Shown: positions 25,329 to 32,739 of the stretch, piece by piece | Position numbering within the stretch: the stretch's first letter is position 1 | How the letters are laid out: each line of letters begins with the position of its first letter | Source: a virus | Reading direction: 5' to 3' (one strand) | DNA length: 37,239 bases | Virus record (IMG/VR): IMGVR_UViG_3300020580_000032 | Location: 1 to 37,239 of that record | Notes under the pieces: generated by a model | The model's database searches: none | What the model was told of the DNA's origin: nothing | The model's input: only the letters and a program-made list of their open reading frames with translations | Made by a program: the position numbers and the translations under genes

Positions 25329-26311
25329 TTATGAAACACTTGTTATTGGTATTCCTCCTCGTCTTAAGCGGCCCGGCTTACGCGTTGTCTGGCACGAGCC
25401 CTTCGGTTGACATCCCGGTTACCATCACGCAGTCCGTCGTCGGAGGGCTGCCAGCCCCGGCGCAGGCTGCCGGGTTCACGACACACGCGCTTAACACCGA
25501 CTTCTCGCAACCGGCATATTCCAATATTGCAAACTGGGTCGATGGCTGCGGCGGGCCGACATCGGGCAATCACTGGGTTTATAGTTATTACGGTTTCCAG
25601 CAGGGTGCCCCGTGCGCCGACCTTATCATGGAAACAGATGCCTCGATTGGGAAGCAGGTTCTGCACTGGCAGGTTCACCCCGGAGACCCAGTATATGCCG
25701 GTGACACCTCTAGCACCGCGGCTCTCTGTCTTTGTTGGCCTGACCATTGTTTCCAAGGCAGCGCCACCAACTGGCTTGGACCCCAGATGTATATGGAGAT
25801 TAATTTCCGGATAAGCGCCGCCTCATTTTCGCAAAACACTAACATTACCGGCACTATAGCCGGCGGCGATCTTGCCGCGACAAGTCAGCCCGGTAATTGG
25901 CTGGAGCCTGACTTCGCGGAGATATACGCTAATAATAACGACGGCACCGGCTGGATATACGGGGATGGGACTATAGAGTGGGTCAACTACCAGATTTCAA
26001 ACGGCCTATTTACTAGTCCGCCCGCCAATCTACGTCTAGACATGACAGCGTACCATACTCTCGGTGTGCTGTTTACGAGCAATACGACAGATTTCGCGAA
26101 ATGTTATTATGTAGATGGGAAGAAAATTGGCTGCTGGAGTTTCACGTTGACTAACCCAAGTGATCTCACAGTACTACATCAAATCTTTGTATGGAGTAAT
26201 GGAGCTATAAATCAAGCCAATAATACTGATACATATATTCAGAGTATAAATATATGGATGTGTGCAAACTGGGCGACGCAAACCTGTGTGGGCACACTGG
26301 TAACTCAATGA
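25325..26311 (+). CDS. Secreted ConA-like/glucanase-like protein
   Basis: ATGA overlap with the beta-helix gene. Residues 1-20 form a signal peptide (MKHLLLVFLLVLSG then PAYA), followed by GTSPSVDIPVTITQ, nearly the same as in the previous protein. The body has the look of a concanavalin-A-like jelly roll: YMEINFRISA, LEPDFAEIYANN, YHTLGVLFTSN, KCYYVDGKKIGCW. An exposed acidic pair in EPDFAEIY could be catalytic as in GH16-type enzymes, but the EXDXXE signature is not exact. Cys-rich (CLCWPDHC). It is the last late gene and abuts the convergent primase gene. Confidence 0.7.
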   Translation: MIMKHLLLVFLLVLSGPAYALSGTSPSVDIPVTITQSVVGGLPAPAQAAGFTTHALNTDFSQPAYSNIANWVDGCGGPTSGNHWVYSYYGFQQGAPCADLIMETDASIGKQVLHWQVHPGDPVYAGDTSSTAALCLCWPDHCFQGSATNWLGPQMYMEINFRISAASFSQNTNITGTIAGGDLAATSQPGNWLEPDFAEIYANNNDGTGWIYGDGTIEWVNYQISNGLFTSPPANLRLDMTAYHTLGVLFTSNTTDFAKCYYVDGKKIGCWSFTLTNPSDLTVLHQIFVWSNGAINQANNTDTYIQSINIWMCANWATQTCVGTLVTQ

Positions 26312-26313
26312 CC

Positions 26314-27744
26314 TTAGGGTTCCGCCTTTGAGCCGAGGGTACACCAAAGCCCATCGATGTCTTGCTCGCGGGTAAGGTATTGCATGCTGACGAGCTGGGA
26401 CATGAAGTCGTTTGCAGAACGGAAGTCCATATAGCGGGCGAGGAAGCTTTGGGTGACGGAAGCGGGGAGGCGGGGGTTTGCTTTAAGGGCGAGGTGGAGG
26501 GGGCCCCAAGCGGCATTATTCACTCTGGCGGCGGCGCTTGCTGCCGCCGGAGCCATTCGCTCCCGCTCGCCAAAGATGTTCCGCATTTCTCCCTCGACTT
26601 CGTCCATTCGTGCGATGGCGTCAGTGATTTCAGGATAGTCAATAACCAGCTCTGAACGGCGAGCAGCGGCCAGCACAATAGCCAATTTAAAGCTATAGTC
26701 AAGCTTGCGAGCAAGAAAATAACTAAGCCAAGGGTTATGGTCAGGCTGTGAAGCAAGATTGATTTGGCGATCGACATGAGAGCTGTTCCATTGTTTAGCA
26801 AAAGCGCGAGCGTCCTGCGTGATTTCAAAGTTGCCTTGTAGTTTACTGATAGCAAGAAGATCAGTGCTGAGTGGGGCCAAACGCTCAGCTAGAAGCTTGG
26901 CCGTCTGGAATTCGTCGGGGAAGGTAACGATCCGCGCCGGACGCGAGGCGAAGATAAATATGATGCGAGAGCTAAGGCCCCATCCCCCAAACTGTGTTCG
27001 AATGTTATCTCGCATCCAGGTCGGGGTCGTAGCGGCCAGCATGTTGACAAAAGGGTTGATGATAGTAATGTCTCCCTGAGTAAGTGTAGTCTTAGAGAGG
27101 CTGATCCCATCTTCACAATCCCATAGTTTTGTGAGCATGTTAATCATGATCGGGTCTTCTGGGTTGATGAATGTGCCCCATTCGGTTATTGGGATGGTTA
27201 GGGCATTGGTTGTAACGTGCTTGCGGAATGCAAGCGGGCCATCGCCTATGGCGAAGCTGTCGATACTTTCTTCGAGCTGCTTGAGGAAGCCTTGCCACGT
27301 GGCCACATCGCTTCCAATAGAGACCCCAGGGATATCCCTAAGGAGACGCAAGCCAGTCTTAATAGCAGTGCCTTTTTTAACGATGCCTGGCTCTCCAACA
27401 AGAACAATGTAGAAGTTAGGGTACCATTTGAAGGTTCCTTGATCAATACATACCCTCCGTCGTAGAACCCCTGCGATTGTACTAACCGCCACCCAGAAGT
27501 GAAACTTTTCAGGGGCCTCACTATTCGGCGCGAGGACATTGATATATTCTTCTATCCAGTCGGGAAAGTGACGCTGAGTTCCTTGAGTTTGAACTCGTGA
27601 AGGAAGACCGGTTCCACGTCCGCCCAGCTTCGCTCGCTCGTCTTCAACGACGCGGAGATGATTAGTGGGTCGGGAAAAGGGATCGGAACCTTGGCCAACT
27701 CTAGCAGGCGCGGTACCGCCTCGTTCAGTTGGTTCGTTGGACAC
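26314..27744 (-). CDS. DUF3987-type primase/helicase
   Basis: This 476-residue P-loop protein matches the DUF3987 helicase/primase group: FPDWIEEYINVLAPNSEAPE and FHFWVAVSTIAGVLRRRV lead into KWYPNFYIVLVGEPG and a Walker A variant GEPGIVKKGT (117-126). A Walker B-like region lies near ITIINPFVNMLAATTPTW, followed by GGWGLSSRIIFIFASRPAR. It would unwind or prime DNA for the phage polymerase. GTG 27744 is the only ATG/GTG/TTG codon in frame ahead of FPDWI, so it overlaps the polymerase C-half gene by 193 bases. The overlapped N-terminal 60 residues look disordered. It is the last gene of the early operon. Confidence 0.8.
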   Translation of the reverse strand: MSNEPTERGGTAPARVGQGSDPFSRPTNHLRVVEDERAKLGGRGTGLPSRVQTQGTQRHFPDWIEEYINVLAPNSEAPEKFHFWVAVSTIAGVLRRRVCIDQGTFKWYPNFYIVLVGEPGIVKKGTAIKTGLRLLRDIPGVSIGSDVATWQGFLKQLEESIDSFAIGDGPLAFRKHVTTNALTIPITEWGTFINPEDPIMINMLTKLWDCEDGISLSKTTLTQGDITIINPFVNMLAATTPTWMRDNIRTQFGGWGLSSRIIFIFASRPARIVTFPDEFQTAKLLAERLAPLSTDLLAISKLQGNFEITQDARAFAKQWNSSHVDRQINLASQPDHNPWLSYFLARKLDYSFKLAIVLAAARRSELVIDYPEITDAIARMDEVEGEMRNIFGERERMAPAAASAAARVNNAAWGPLHLALKANPRLPASVTQSFLARYMDFRSANDFMSQLVSMQYLTREQDIDGLWCTLGSKAEP

Positions 27745-28322
27745 TGCATCACTAAGTTGTCATGATCCTGGAGGAGTAGCTCGATTGGAAGGTCCTCGTG
27801 TTCATGGGCATGGTCTACACGCAATAGGATCTTGTTGATCGTAATCGCGACGGTTGATTGTCCTATCCAGGCTAGAGCCTGGGGAAGAATGTAATCGAGA
27901 CGATCGGTGTAAACACGGCGAAAGCCCCAGGGGTTTGCAATAGTTCGGCTGCTTTGGAGGGAGAATTCGACTTGCCTTTGCCAAGCGCGAACGCGTGGGT
28001 GGAGAGTGAACCACTTATTAAGCCAACGCTTTGCAACATAGCGGTCTCCTATATACTTATCTCCGATAGTCTTGTAGCTTGCGCCATAGTCGGCAGAGTG
28101 AACGCAGTTCTTGCGCCGACTGCGGGGGACGTGAGCGCATTCGCTCCAGAGGCCCGTTGCTGTTTCCATATAGAGGTCGGTGCCGGAGCGGAGCTGTCGC
28201 TTTAGCAACGTGTCATCACTGGCCCAGGCAACGACCTGAGCGTCAGCCGCACTTAGGTCAAGATCGAGAAGGGTCATTCCTGGGTCAGGAATGATTAGGC
28301 GCCGGAGGACTGGAAGTTGCAT
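27552..28322 (-). CDS. DNA polymerase A, C-terminal half (palm/fingers) of a split gene
   Basis: This 256-residue protein holds the polymerase active site of family A. Motif A is LLDLDLSAADAQ (18-29; D22 with D27 where Pol I has Glu). Motif B is RRKNCVHSADYG (69-80), with K71, His75 at the Phe762 position of E. coli Pol I and Y79. Motif C is LLQDHDNLVM (183-192), H187-D188-N189 in place of HDE. It begins RRLIIPDPG, directly continuing from where the upstream half (29407-31209) stops after NLQNIL. Together the two make a complete polymerase. It starts 1 base after the DEDDh exonuclease stop. It must pair with the other half to bind the primer-template; that is inference. Confidence 0.88.
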   Translation of the reverse strand: MQLPVLRRLIIPDPGMTLLDLDLSAADAQVVAWASDDTLLKRQLRSGTDLYMETATGLWSECAHVPRSRRKNCVHSADYGASYKTIGDKYIGDRYVAKRWLNKWFTLHPRVRAWQRQVEFSLQSSRTIANPWGFRRVYTDRLDYILPQALAWIGQSTVAITINKILLRVDHAHEHEDLPIELLLQDHDNLVMQCPTNQLNEAVPRLLELAKVPIPFPDPLIISASLKTSERSWADVEPVFLHEFKLKELSVTFPTG

Positions 28323-28323
28323 G

Positions 28324-28902
28324 TTATAGCTGCCATAGCTTTCGCCTAGCGCCCTCGTAGAAGATTTCTCGGCAGGCTAGCATATCGCTACGGGCGCTGT
28401 GGAGTTCCGTCAGCGGCGGATGGCCAAACATCCAAATATAGGCTTCGCCAAGCTTAGGCCGCTTACCGTTTGAACATACGTATGGGCTAAGCACTCTCAT
28501 TGTGCAGAAGTTGGATTGAGGCCAGTGGAGTATATGACCGAATTGCTCTGCCTCGTAGGCGAGGATGCGCCGGTCATAGTCGATATTGTGACCGACTAGC
28601 TTGATATCATGGCCCGAGTTAAAGAGGGACGCGATTGAGCTTAACGCCTGCACGCACGGAACGCCGAAGTCTCGCGCGACTTGGGTGCTTATCCCGTGAA
28701 TGGCTGTTGCCCCGGAGGGGATGTCGAATGTAGGTTGGATGAGATAGTGAAAGCGCCAGCCAGGCTCTCCGTTTAGGTCAAGTTGAGCGGCAATGCTAAC
28801 CATCCGAGCGTCCGGCCCGACGCCGGTCGTTTCTGTGTCTAGAAAGAGATGTCCCCGCATATCTACCGATACCGTAGGCATACAGTGGCCTGCGTTTGTC
28901 AT
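28324..28902 (-). CDS. DEDDh 3'-5' exonuclease (DnaQ-like)
   Basis: From ATG 28902 (ATGA overlap with the upstream gene) the product is 192 residues. ExoI is FLDTETTG (20-27; D22, E24), ExoII is LVGHNIDYD (102-110; D110), and ExoIII is HSARSD (168-173; H168, D173), the full DEDDh set. The IHGIS motif (69-72 region, TAIHGIST) is also typical of DnaQ. A longer in-frame start at 29025 lies inside the upstream gene and is rejected. It lies between the two halves of the split polymerase, one base before the C-half. The N-half has its own DEDDy exonuclease, so this phage has two editing nucleases. Confidence 0.88.
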   Translation of the reverse strand: MTNAGHCMPTVSVDMRGHLFLDTETTGVGPDARMVSIAAQLDLNGEPGWRFHYLIQPTFDIPSGATAIHGISTQVARDFGVPCVQALSSIASLFNSGHDIKLVGHNIDYDRRILAYEAEQFGHILHWPQSNFCTMRVLSPYVCSNGKRPKLGEAYIWMFGHPPLTELHSARSDMLACREIFYEGARRKLWQL

Positions 28903-29195
28903 GGTGCTTGGCCCAGGTCGGATTGGTCGCCAGGCGGCAAAGCCGCCTTCGGCCCCGGTGTGACTGGGATGAAGCCGGGCCAGCTGTGAAGCAGTGGCAG
29001 CTGCTCTGCAGTTGGCACGAGGCAATACATTAGGGCGGCGCGTACCTCAACGTTGCCGAGAGGAGGGGGAGCAGGGAGCCAATCCTCCTGCGGAGGGGGC
29101 CCAGGGATACAGCCGAGTAGAACGCCATCGGCGCTCCGGACGCTAATCCAGTTGTCGCTGTTGCAGTGGAGGTAGTTCTCTGGGGAGATGGTCAT
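28899..29195 (-). CDS. Small protein in polymerase split region (98 aa)
   Basis: ATGA overlap with both neighbours. The 98-residue product has an N-terminal beta part (NWISVRSADGVLLGCIPG) and a proline-rich C-terminal half (PPPQEDWLPAPPPLGN, GFIPVTPGPKAALPPGDQ). No family is recognised. It lies between the polymerase halves but contains no homing endonuclease motif, so nothing suggests it is the agent of the split. Confidence 0.55.
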   Translation of the reverse strand: MTISPENYLHCNSDNWISVRSADGVLLGCIPGPPPQEDWLPAPPPLGNVEVRAALMYCLVPTAEQLPLLHSWPGFIPVTPGPKAALPPGDQSDLGQAP

Positions 29196-29410
29196 GCTAT
29201 CCTCGTATGGAAAAATGCCGACATGGGTAGAATTAGCTTATCGTAGTGTGGTAAGGGTGCTGGTGTTATCGGTGAACTCTCGTTCCAAGGCGTTGATACT
29301 GATCCTTTAGTTGGTAAGTGTATGGCTACCTTTCCATTACCTAAAAATTCTACCTCAACTGTAGCCATTATTTCTCCTTCAAACATAACCGTTACGGAGT
29401 TTCTCATCAT
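29192..29410 (-). CDS. Small beta-type protein after polymerase N-half (72 aa)
   Basis: ATG 29410 overlaps the polymerase N-half stop (ATGA). An internal ATG at 29368 has a stronger site, AAGGAGA 4-5 bases upstream, and would give 58 residues starting MATVEVEFLGNGKVAIHLP. The product is beta-like and then proline-rich (WNESSPITPAPLPHYDK). The function is unknown. It is the first gene interrupting the polymerase. Confidence 0.55.
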   Translation of the reverse strand: MMRNSVTVMFEGEIMATVEVEFLGNGKVAIHLPTKGSVSTPWNESSPITPAPLPHYDKLILPMSAFFHTRIA

Positions 29411-31209
29411 TCGTTCACCTTGAGGATGTTCTGTAAGTTACAGCCTTCGCCTTGAGCGGTAGGGCCGGAGGCATAGCGGAAGGTTTCTGCGCCACATAGG
29501 CCGAGCGTGGTGCGGAGGCGATTGTCTTCCGACAAACGGCAGGTAAGTATGGATTTCGAACTGCCTGTCGCTTTGCCTCCAAGAACACTGAGTGTGCGAT
29601 AATCGCTAATCCGCTGGATAAGAGGCTGAAGGAATGGTCTGACCATCCCCATCTTCGCCAGTGCCTCGTCATCACATGAGAGGGTACGAGCTTCCCCTCT
29701 ACCGTTCCATTGGGGTGGACAACAAAGATCTTCATAGAAGAGCTTCCTCATTTGCGGGGCGGATTGTGGGTTGAAGGGGTGGCCGAGAATGTATTCTAGG
29801 CGGCGCTCGATATCGTGGAGTTGGGTGCGCGTGCTGCGGAGTTGCATGGAGCGCAGCTCCATATCGCATCGGAGACCGCGCCGCATCATTCGGAGGGTGG
29901 CAGGTCCAAGTTCGCGACATTGGAATGCATATTGATCAAGTAAGCCTGCTTCTCGCAAAATGGACAATAGAGCTGTGAGACACTCAAACGTCCGGGCACA
30001 GTCCTCGCAATTGTAGCGCCAATAGCTTTCTGCGTCTGTAATGGTAGGGTCCCACAAACGACCGTCGTCTTTCCAGTATCGGTATTGGGCGCAATACATA
30101 CTGGCAATGAAGCTGAGGGCAAGACTTGATCCTTTCTTGGAGGCTTTCCCGGTGATGGGGTCGAGGCCGGCGCCGAGCATACCAGGAAATGCCACGTGCT
30201 GCGCGATCATTGTGTCATCCGTCCAATTGGGGCTAAAGCCCCAATCGGATTGGATGACTTGCATGTCGTAAAGGCCGTTGTGGAAGACTATTCTTCGTCC
30301 CCGAAGAACTCTTCGAATGGCGAATGTAACCAGCTCTTCGTCTCTGGCGCTTCGCCAGTAATTTCCGTCGGCGGAGCCGGGGTCGAGGAAGGGAATGCAG
30401 ATGGCCCGTCCGGGTCCATCCGAAAAGCCAATACACGTAATATGTCCGCCAGTTGTTTCGATGTCGGAGACCAAAGGGGCGTCTCCGTTCCCTCGACAGA
30501 GATCCGCAAGATAGTCCAATGTATCGGATAGTGCTGGTCGGACTGTAAACTGCCATTCAGGCTCAGGTGTAGGATAGTCGGTTTCATGAAGCGCTCGCTT
30601 TAGGTCATGGACGACGACGGGTCGCCAGGGCCAGTCTCGGAGGACGGCGGCTGGGTGGAGGGTGCAGGCGATGGCAACTTGCTGATCCCCAGGGAGGAAA
30701 CCCGGAGCCGAGTAGAGGCTACTTCCTCGCCACTTCGTGATGCCACTTCTACCTCCAATGGCCCAAAGCGGCGTTGCACCAAGGCAGAGCACAAGCCTAG
30801 GCTCGCTTGCTCGCACAGCATCTTGAAGCTGACGCGTTCCCTCGCGGATAATGGTGTTTGGCCAAAGATCGTGAACTGGAGGTAACCCAGACTTCCGTCC
30901 ATCAGTGACGTTGAGGAACCAAGCTTCAATTTTGTTTCCAGGAGGTCGGGCGTTGACGACGTTGGTAAGGACGAGCCCGTGCTCTCGGAATATCCTATCT
31001 CGTAAAGCAACCGCGTTAGACCAGCTCTCACGTCCGTTAGCTGCGTTATATAAGTGTCGATTGATTTCTTTTGCTGTGCCGTCAGGCAGCCATCCTGCAT
31101 CTTCAAGCTCCTCGTTGAGTTCAATGCCGGAGGCGCCTACGAAGGGCGCTCCAGCTTCTTCTTCCTGCGCGCCGTAGGCTTCTCCAACAATTAGGCAGCG
31201 GATAGACAA
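29407..31209 (-). CDS. Uracil-DNA-glycosylase + DNA polymerase A N-terminal half (split)
   Basis: TTG 31209 has a strong AGGAGG 7 bases upstream. Residues 1-200 are a UDG-superfamily domain: VGEAYGAQEEEAGAPFVGAS (8-27) and TLHPAAVLR (183-191). Residues 245-410 are a DEDDy 3'-5' exonuclease: D249/E251 in SDIETTGG, HNGLYD (310-315) and Y399...D403. Residues 430-600 are polymerase thumb and the start of the palm, ending with ETFRYASGP (575-583) and NLQNIL (591-596), the motif that normally runs into motif A. The frame stops 4 residues later, and the remainder is supplied by the gene at 27552-28322. UDG-type N-termini occur in other phage polymerases such as the SPO1 kind. The coding halves meet without loss, so the split looks functional. 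Confidence 0.88.
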   Translation of the reverse strand: MSIRCLIVGEAYGAQEEEAGAPFVGASGIELNEELEDAGWLPDGTAKEINRHLYNAANGRESWSNAVALRDRIFREHGLVLTNVVNARPPGNKIEAWFLNVTDGRKSGLPPVHDLWPNTIIREGTRQLQDAVRASEPRLVLCLGATPLWAIGGRSGITKWRGSSLYSAPGFLPGDQQVAIACTLHPAAVLRDWPWRPVVVHDLKRALHETDYPTPEPEWQFTVRPALSDTLDYLADLCRGNGDAPLVSDIETTGGHITCIGFSDGPGRAICIPFLDPGSADGNYWRSARDEELVTFAIRRVLRGRRIVFHNGLYDMQVIQSDWGFSPNWTDDTMIAQHVAFPGMLGAGLDPITGKASKKGSSLALSFIASMYCAQYRYWKDDGRLWDPTITDAESYWRYNCEDCARTFECLTALLSILREAGLLDQYAFQCRELGPATLRMMRRGLRCDMELRSMQLRSTRTQLHDIERRLEYILGHPFNPQSAPQMRKLFYEDLCCPPQWNGRGEARTLSCDDEALAKMGMVRPFLQPLIQRISDYRTLSVLGGKATGSSKSILTCRLSEDNRLRTTLGLCGAETFRYASGPTAQGEGCNLQNILKVNE

Positions 31210-31256
31210 GGTATCCCTCCTGACGTAAGAGCGCTATGGCGCGAAAGATGTCGTGA

Positions 31257-31271
31257 GAGCGCAGTGCGCTC
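31257..31271. repeat. Short perfect hairpin between SSB-like and polymerase genes
   Basis: GAGCGC and GCGCTC separated by AGT, directly after the SSB-like gene stop on the - strand and 48 bases before the polymerase start. There is no T run, so it may be a weak terminator, an attenuator or an RNA processing site that lowers polymerase expression. Confidence 0.4.
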
Positions 31272-31275
31272 AGCG

Positions 31276-31758
31276 CTAGCGCCTCTTTGGCGTCGCCGCT
31301 ACGCGCTTGACTTCGTTGTAAATGATCTCCGGATCATCTTCATCCGGGCGGTGGGCAATCTTGCCGAAGCACGTGGTGCCTTCGAGCATCGAAAGGCTCC
31401 ACTCCTTTGAGTGGATGCCAGAAGCCTCGAGAAGCCGGCCGAGCTTGATATTCTTCGACGGGCCAACCTCAAGCATGCCACCTTGGTTTACTTCTAGGAT
31501 GAAGCTATAGCGGCAGGTAGGCTGTTCGATGTTCATCTGTGCCGCAATACTCTCGTCCATGACGCGATAGGTCAGGTCAAGGGTGATGTATTGTTGACCG
31601 TCTTTCTTACCTGTGATCGTGCGGACGTCGACCTTGGAACAGAGCAACGGGAACTCGTCTGTTTCCGTCAGCGGGATAGGTGGAAGCTTTGTGTCAAGCT
31701 TCGCTTTGACTGTGGTCGCTAGAAGCGACCTGGGATCGAAGCCGGTGAAATCGGGCAT
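31276..31758 (-). CDS. SSB-like (DUF669-type) protein
   Basis: ATG with AAAGGA about 7 bases upstream. The 160-residue protein is predicted OB-like: ITLDLTYRVMDES, CRYSFILEVNQGGMLEVG, NIKLGRLLEASG, then GKIAHRPDEDDPEIIYNEV. In phages such proteins precede or follow Sak4-type ATPases and bind single-stranded DNA. Its place between the Sak4-like gene and the polymerase agrees. The C-terminus here is basic (KRVAATPKRR) rather than acidic as in classic SSB. Confidence 0.65.
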   Translation of the reverse strand: MPDFTGFDPRSLLATTVKAKLDTKLPPIPLTETDEFPLLCSKVDVRTITGKKDGQQYITLDLTYRVMDESIAAQMNIEQPTCRYSFILEVNQGGMLEVGPSKNIKLGRLLEASGIHSKEWSLSMLEGTTCFGKIAHRPDEDDPEIIYNEVKRVAATPKRR

Positions 31759-31760
31759 AG

Positions 31761-31955
31761 TTAAGTCCTTTCTCTCTTGTAATATTCTAGTTCAGCCGCC
31801 TCTATTACGTTATATTCGTCTCCTATACGTTCAGCTAGGATTTGTATCATGCCGAACATCATTTTACAGGCTTCATGAGCGTCACTCATGTTGTCGATTA
31901 GGTCAAAACAGAACTTTCCGTCTAATCCCACACAGTGTGCGTAAGATCCTGCCAT
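31761..31955 (-). CDS. Small protein between Sak4-like and SSB-like genes (64 aa)
   Basis: ATG 31955 follows AAGGAG at 7 bases, which lies in the end of the Sak4-like gene; an upstream in-frame start at 31982 is less likely. The product is a helical, slightly acidic protein (SYAHCVGLDGKFCFDLIDNM, MIQILAERIGDEYNVIEAAE). No family is recognised. It is probably an accessory of the recombination module. Confidence 0.6.
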   Translation of the reverse strand: MAGSYAHCVGLDGKFCFDLIDNMSDAHEACKMMFGMIQILAERIGDEYNVIEAAELEYYKRERT

Positions 31956-31956
31956 G

Positions 31957-32739
31957 TCATGTCTCCTTAAAGAGTTGACCAAAGTCAGGCGCGAGCTTGT
32001 CGCTCCAAGGGAGCCTGCGGGTCTTCGTCTCCATGCCGGGCTCGTTGTTAGACCAAGTGAAACTTGGTCTTGGTCCCTCGCTTCGCTTTGCGATCAGCAC
32101 TTCGCTGAACATCTTCGTCAGCTTCGGCGCGAGCTTATTACCGATCGTATGGGCTGTCGTTAAGACCATTCCGGTCTCATGGATGACCTCTCGATCCGTA
32201 TGTGCTAGAAGGATAACGCTACAGTTTTGAGACAAGCACCATTTCATGAGGACTTCGATAGCTTCCTGCGCAGCTTTGTATTCCGGCAGGCTTACGAAGG
32301 GCTTTGCCCCAACAAGGCACTGGAGGCAAAGGCTAGACAAACCGCTAAGACCGTCCATAGCCAAAGCGGTTGTGCTGTCCCAGTGCTCCACTCCACCAAG
32401 GCACTCGCCACACCGATCGCAAACGAACGAATTACACGTCTCAAAGACATCGAAGTATCCTGTGTATTTGCCGCGATTAGGGTCGCTGGTTTCGGCGAGG
32501 GCTTTAACGCCCATGACGTTCATTCTCTTGATGAACGACATGATTTCGCCTAGTGAGAGCGGTAGGGGCTTTACGTAGCGCCAGTGTAGGCCATCGGCGC
32601 AGCTAATGTCTCCAAGCACGTCTTCGATGCCTGGCTCCATGCTGATCACACGGACGCCGACGCCGCATTCAATCAAGGTTTGTAGGGATCTCGTCTTGCC
32701 TGTCCCAAGCGGGCCCATTAGTAATGTGTTCGTCTTCAT
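31957..32739 (-). CDS. RecA-fold ATPase, Sak4-like
   Basis: The 260-residue protein has Walker A GPLGTGKT (9-16), a Walker B-like ALAMDGLSG (125-133, D129) and a sensor-like VILLAHTDRE (175-184). This matches the Sak4/AAA_24-like phage single-strand annealing recombinases that work with an SSB partner. An insertion with CDRCGEC (107-113) plus C138/C141 looks like a zinc-binding loop. ATG has GAGGAGG about 9 bases upstream. The first 71 bases overlap the upstream gene. It would promote strand annealing during replication and repair. Confidence 0.82.
   Translation of the reverse strand: MKTNTLLMGPLGTGKTRSLQTLIECGVGVRVISMEPGIEDVLGDISCADGLHWRYVKPLPLSLGEIMSFIKRMNVMGVKALAETSDPNRGKYTGYFDVFETCNSFVCDRCGECLGGVEHWDSTTALAMDGLSGLSSLCLQCLVGAKPFVSLPEYKAAQEAIEVLMKWCLSQNCSVILLAHTDREVIHETGMVLTTAHTIGNKLAPKLTKMFSEVLIAKRSEGPRPSFTWSNNEPGMETKTRRLPWSDKLAPDFGQLFKET

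Noticed and set aside
22016-26311. Diversity-generating retroelement acting on the surface genes
   Set aside because: No reverse transcriptase gene and no template/variable repeat pair was found in the window.
28323-29410. Intron or intein between polymerase halves
   Set aside because: The region is filled by coupled ORFs including a DnaQ-like exonuclease. No homing endonuclease motif, no Cys/Ser/Thr extein junction and no recognisable intron ends were seen, so a gene-level split fits better. Cannot be fully excluded without RNA data.
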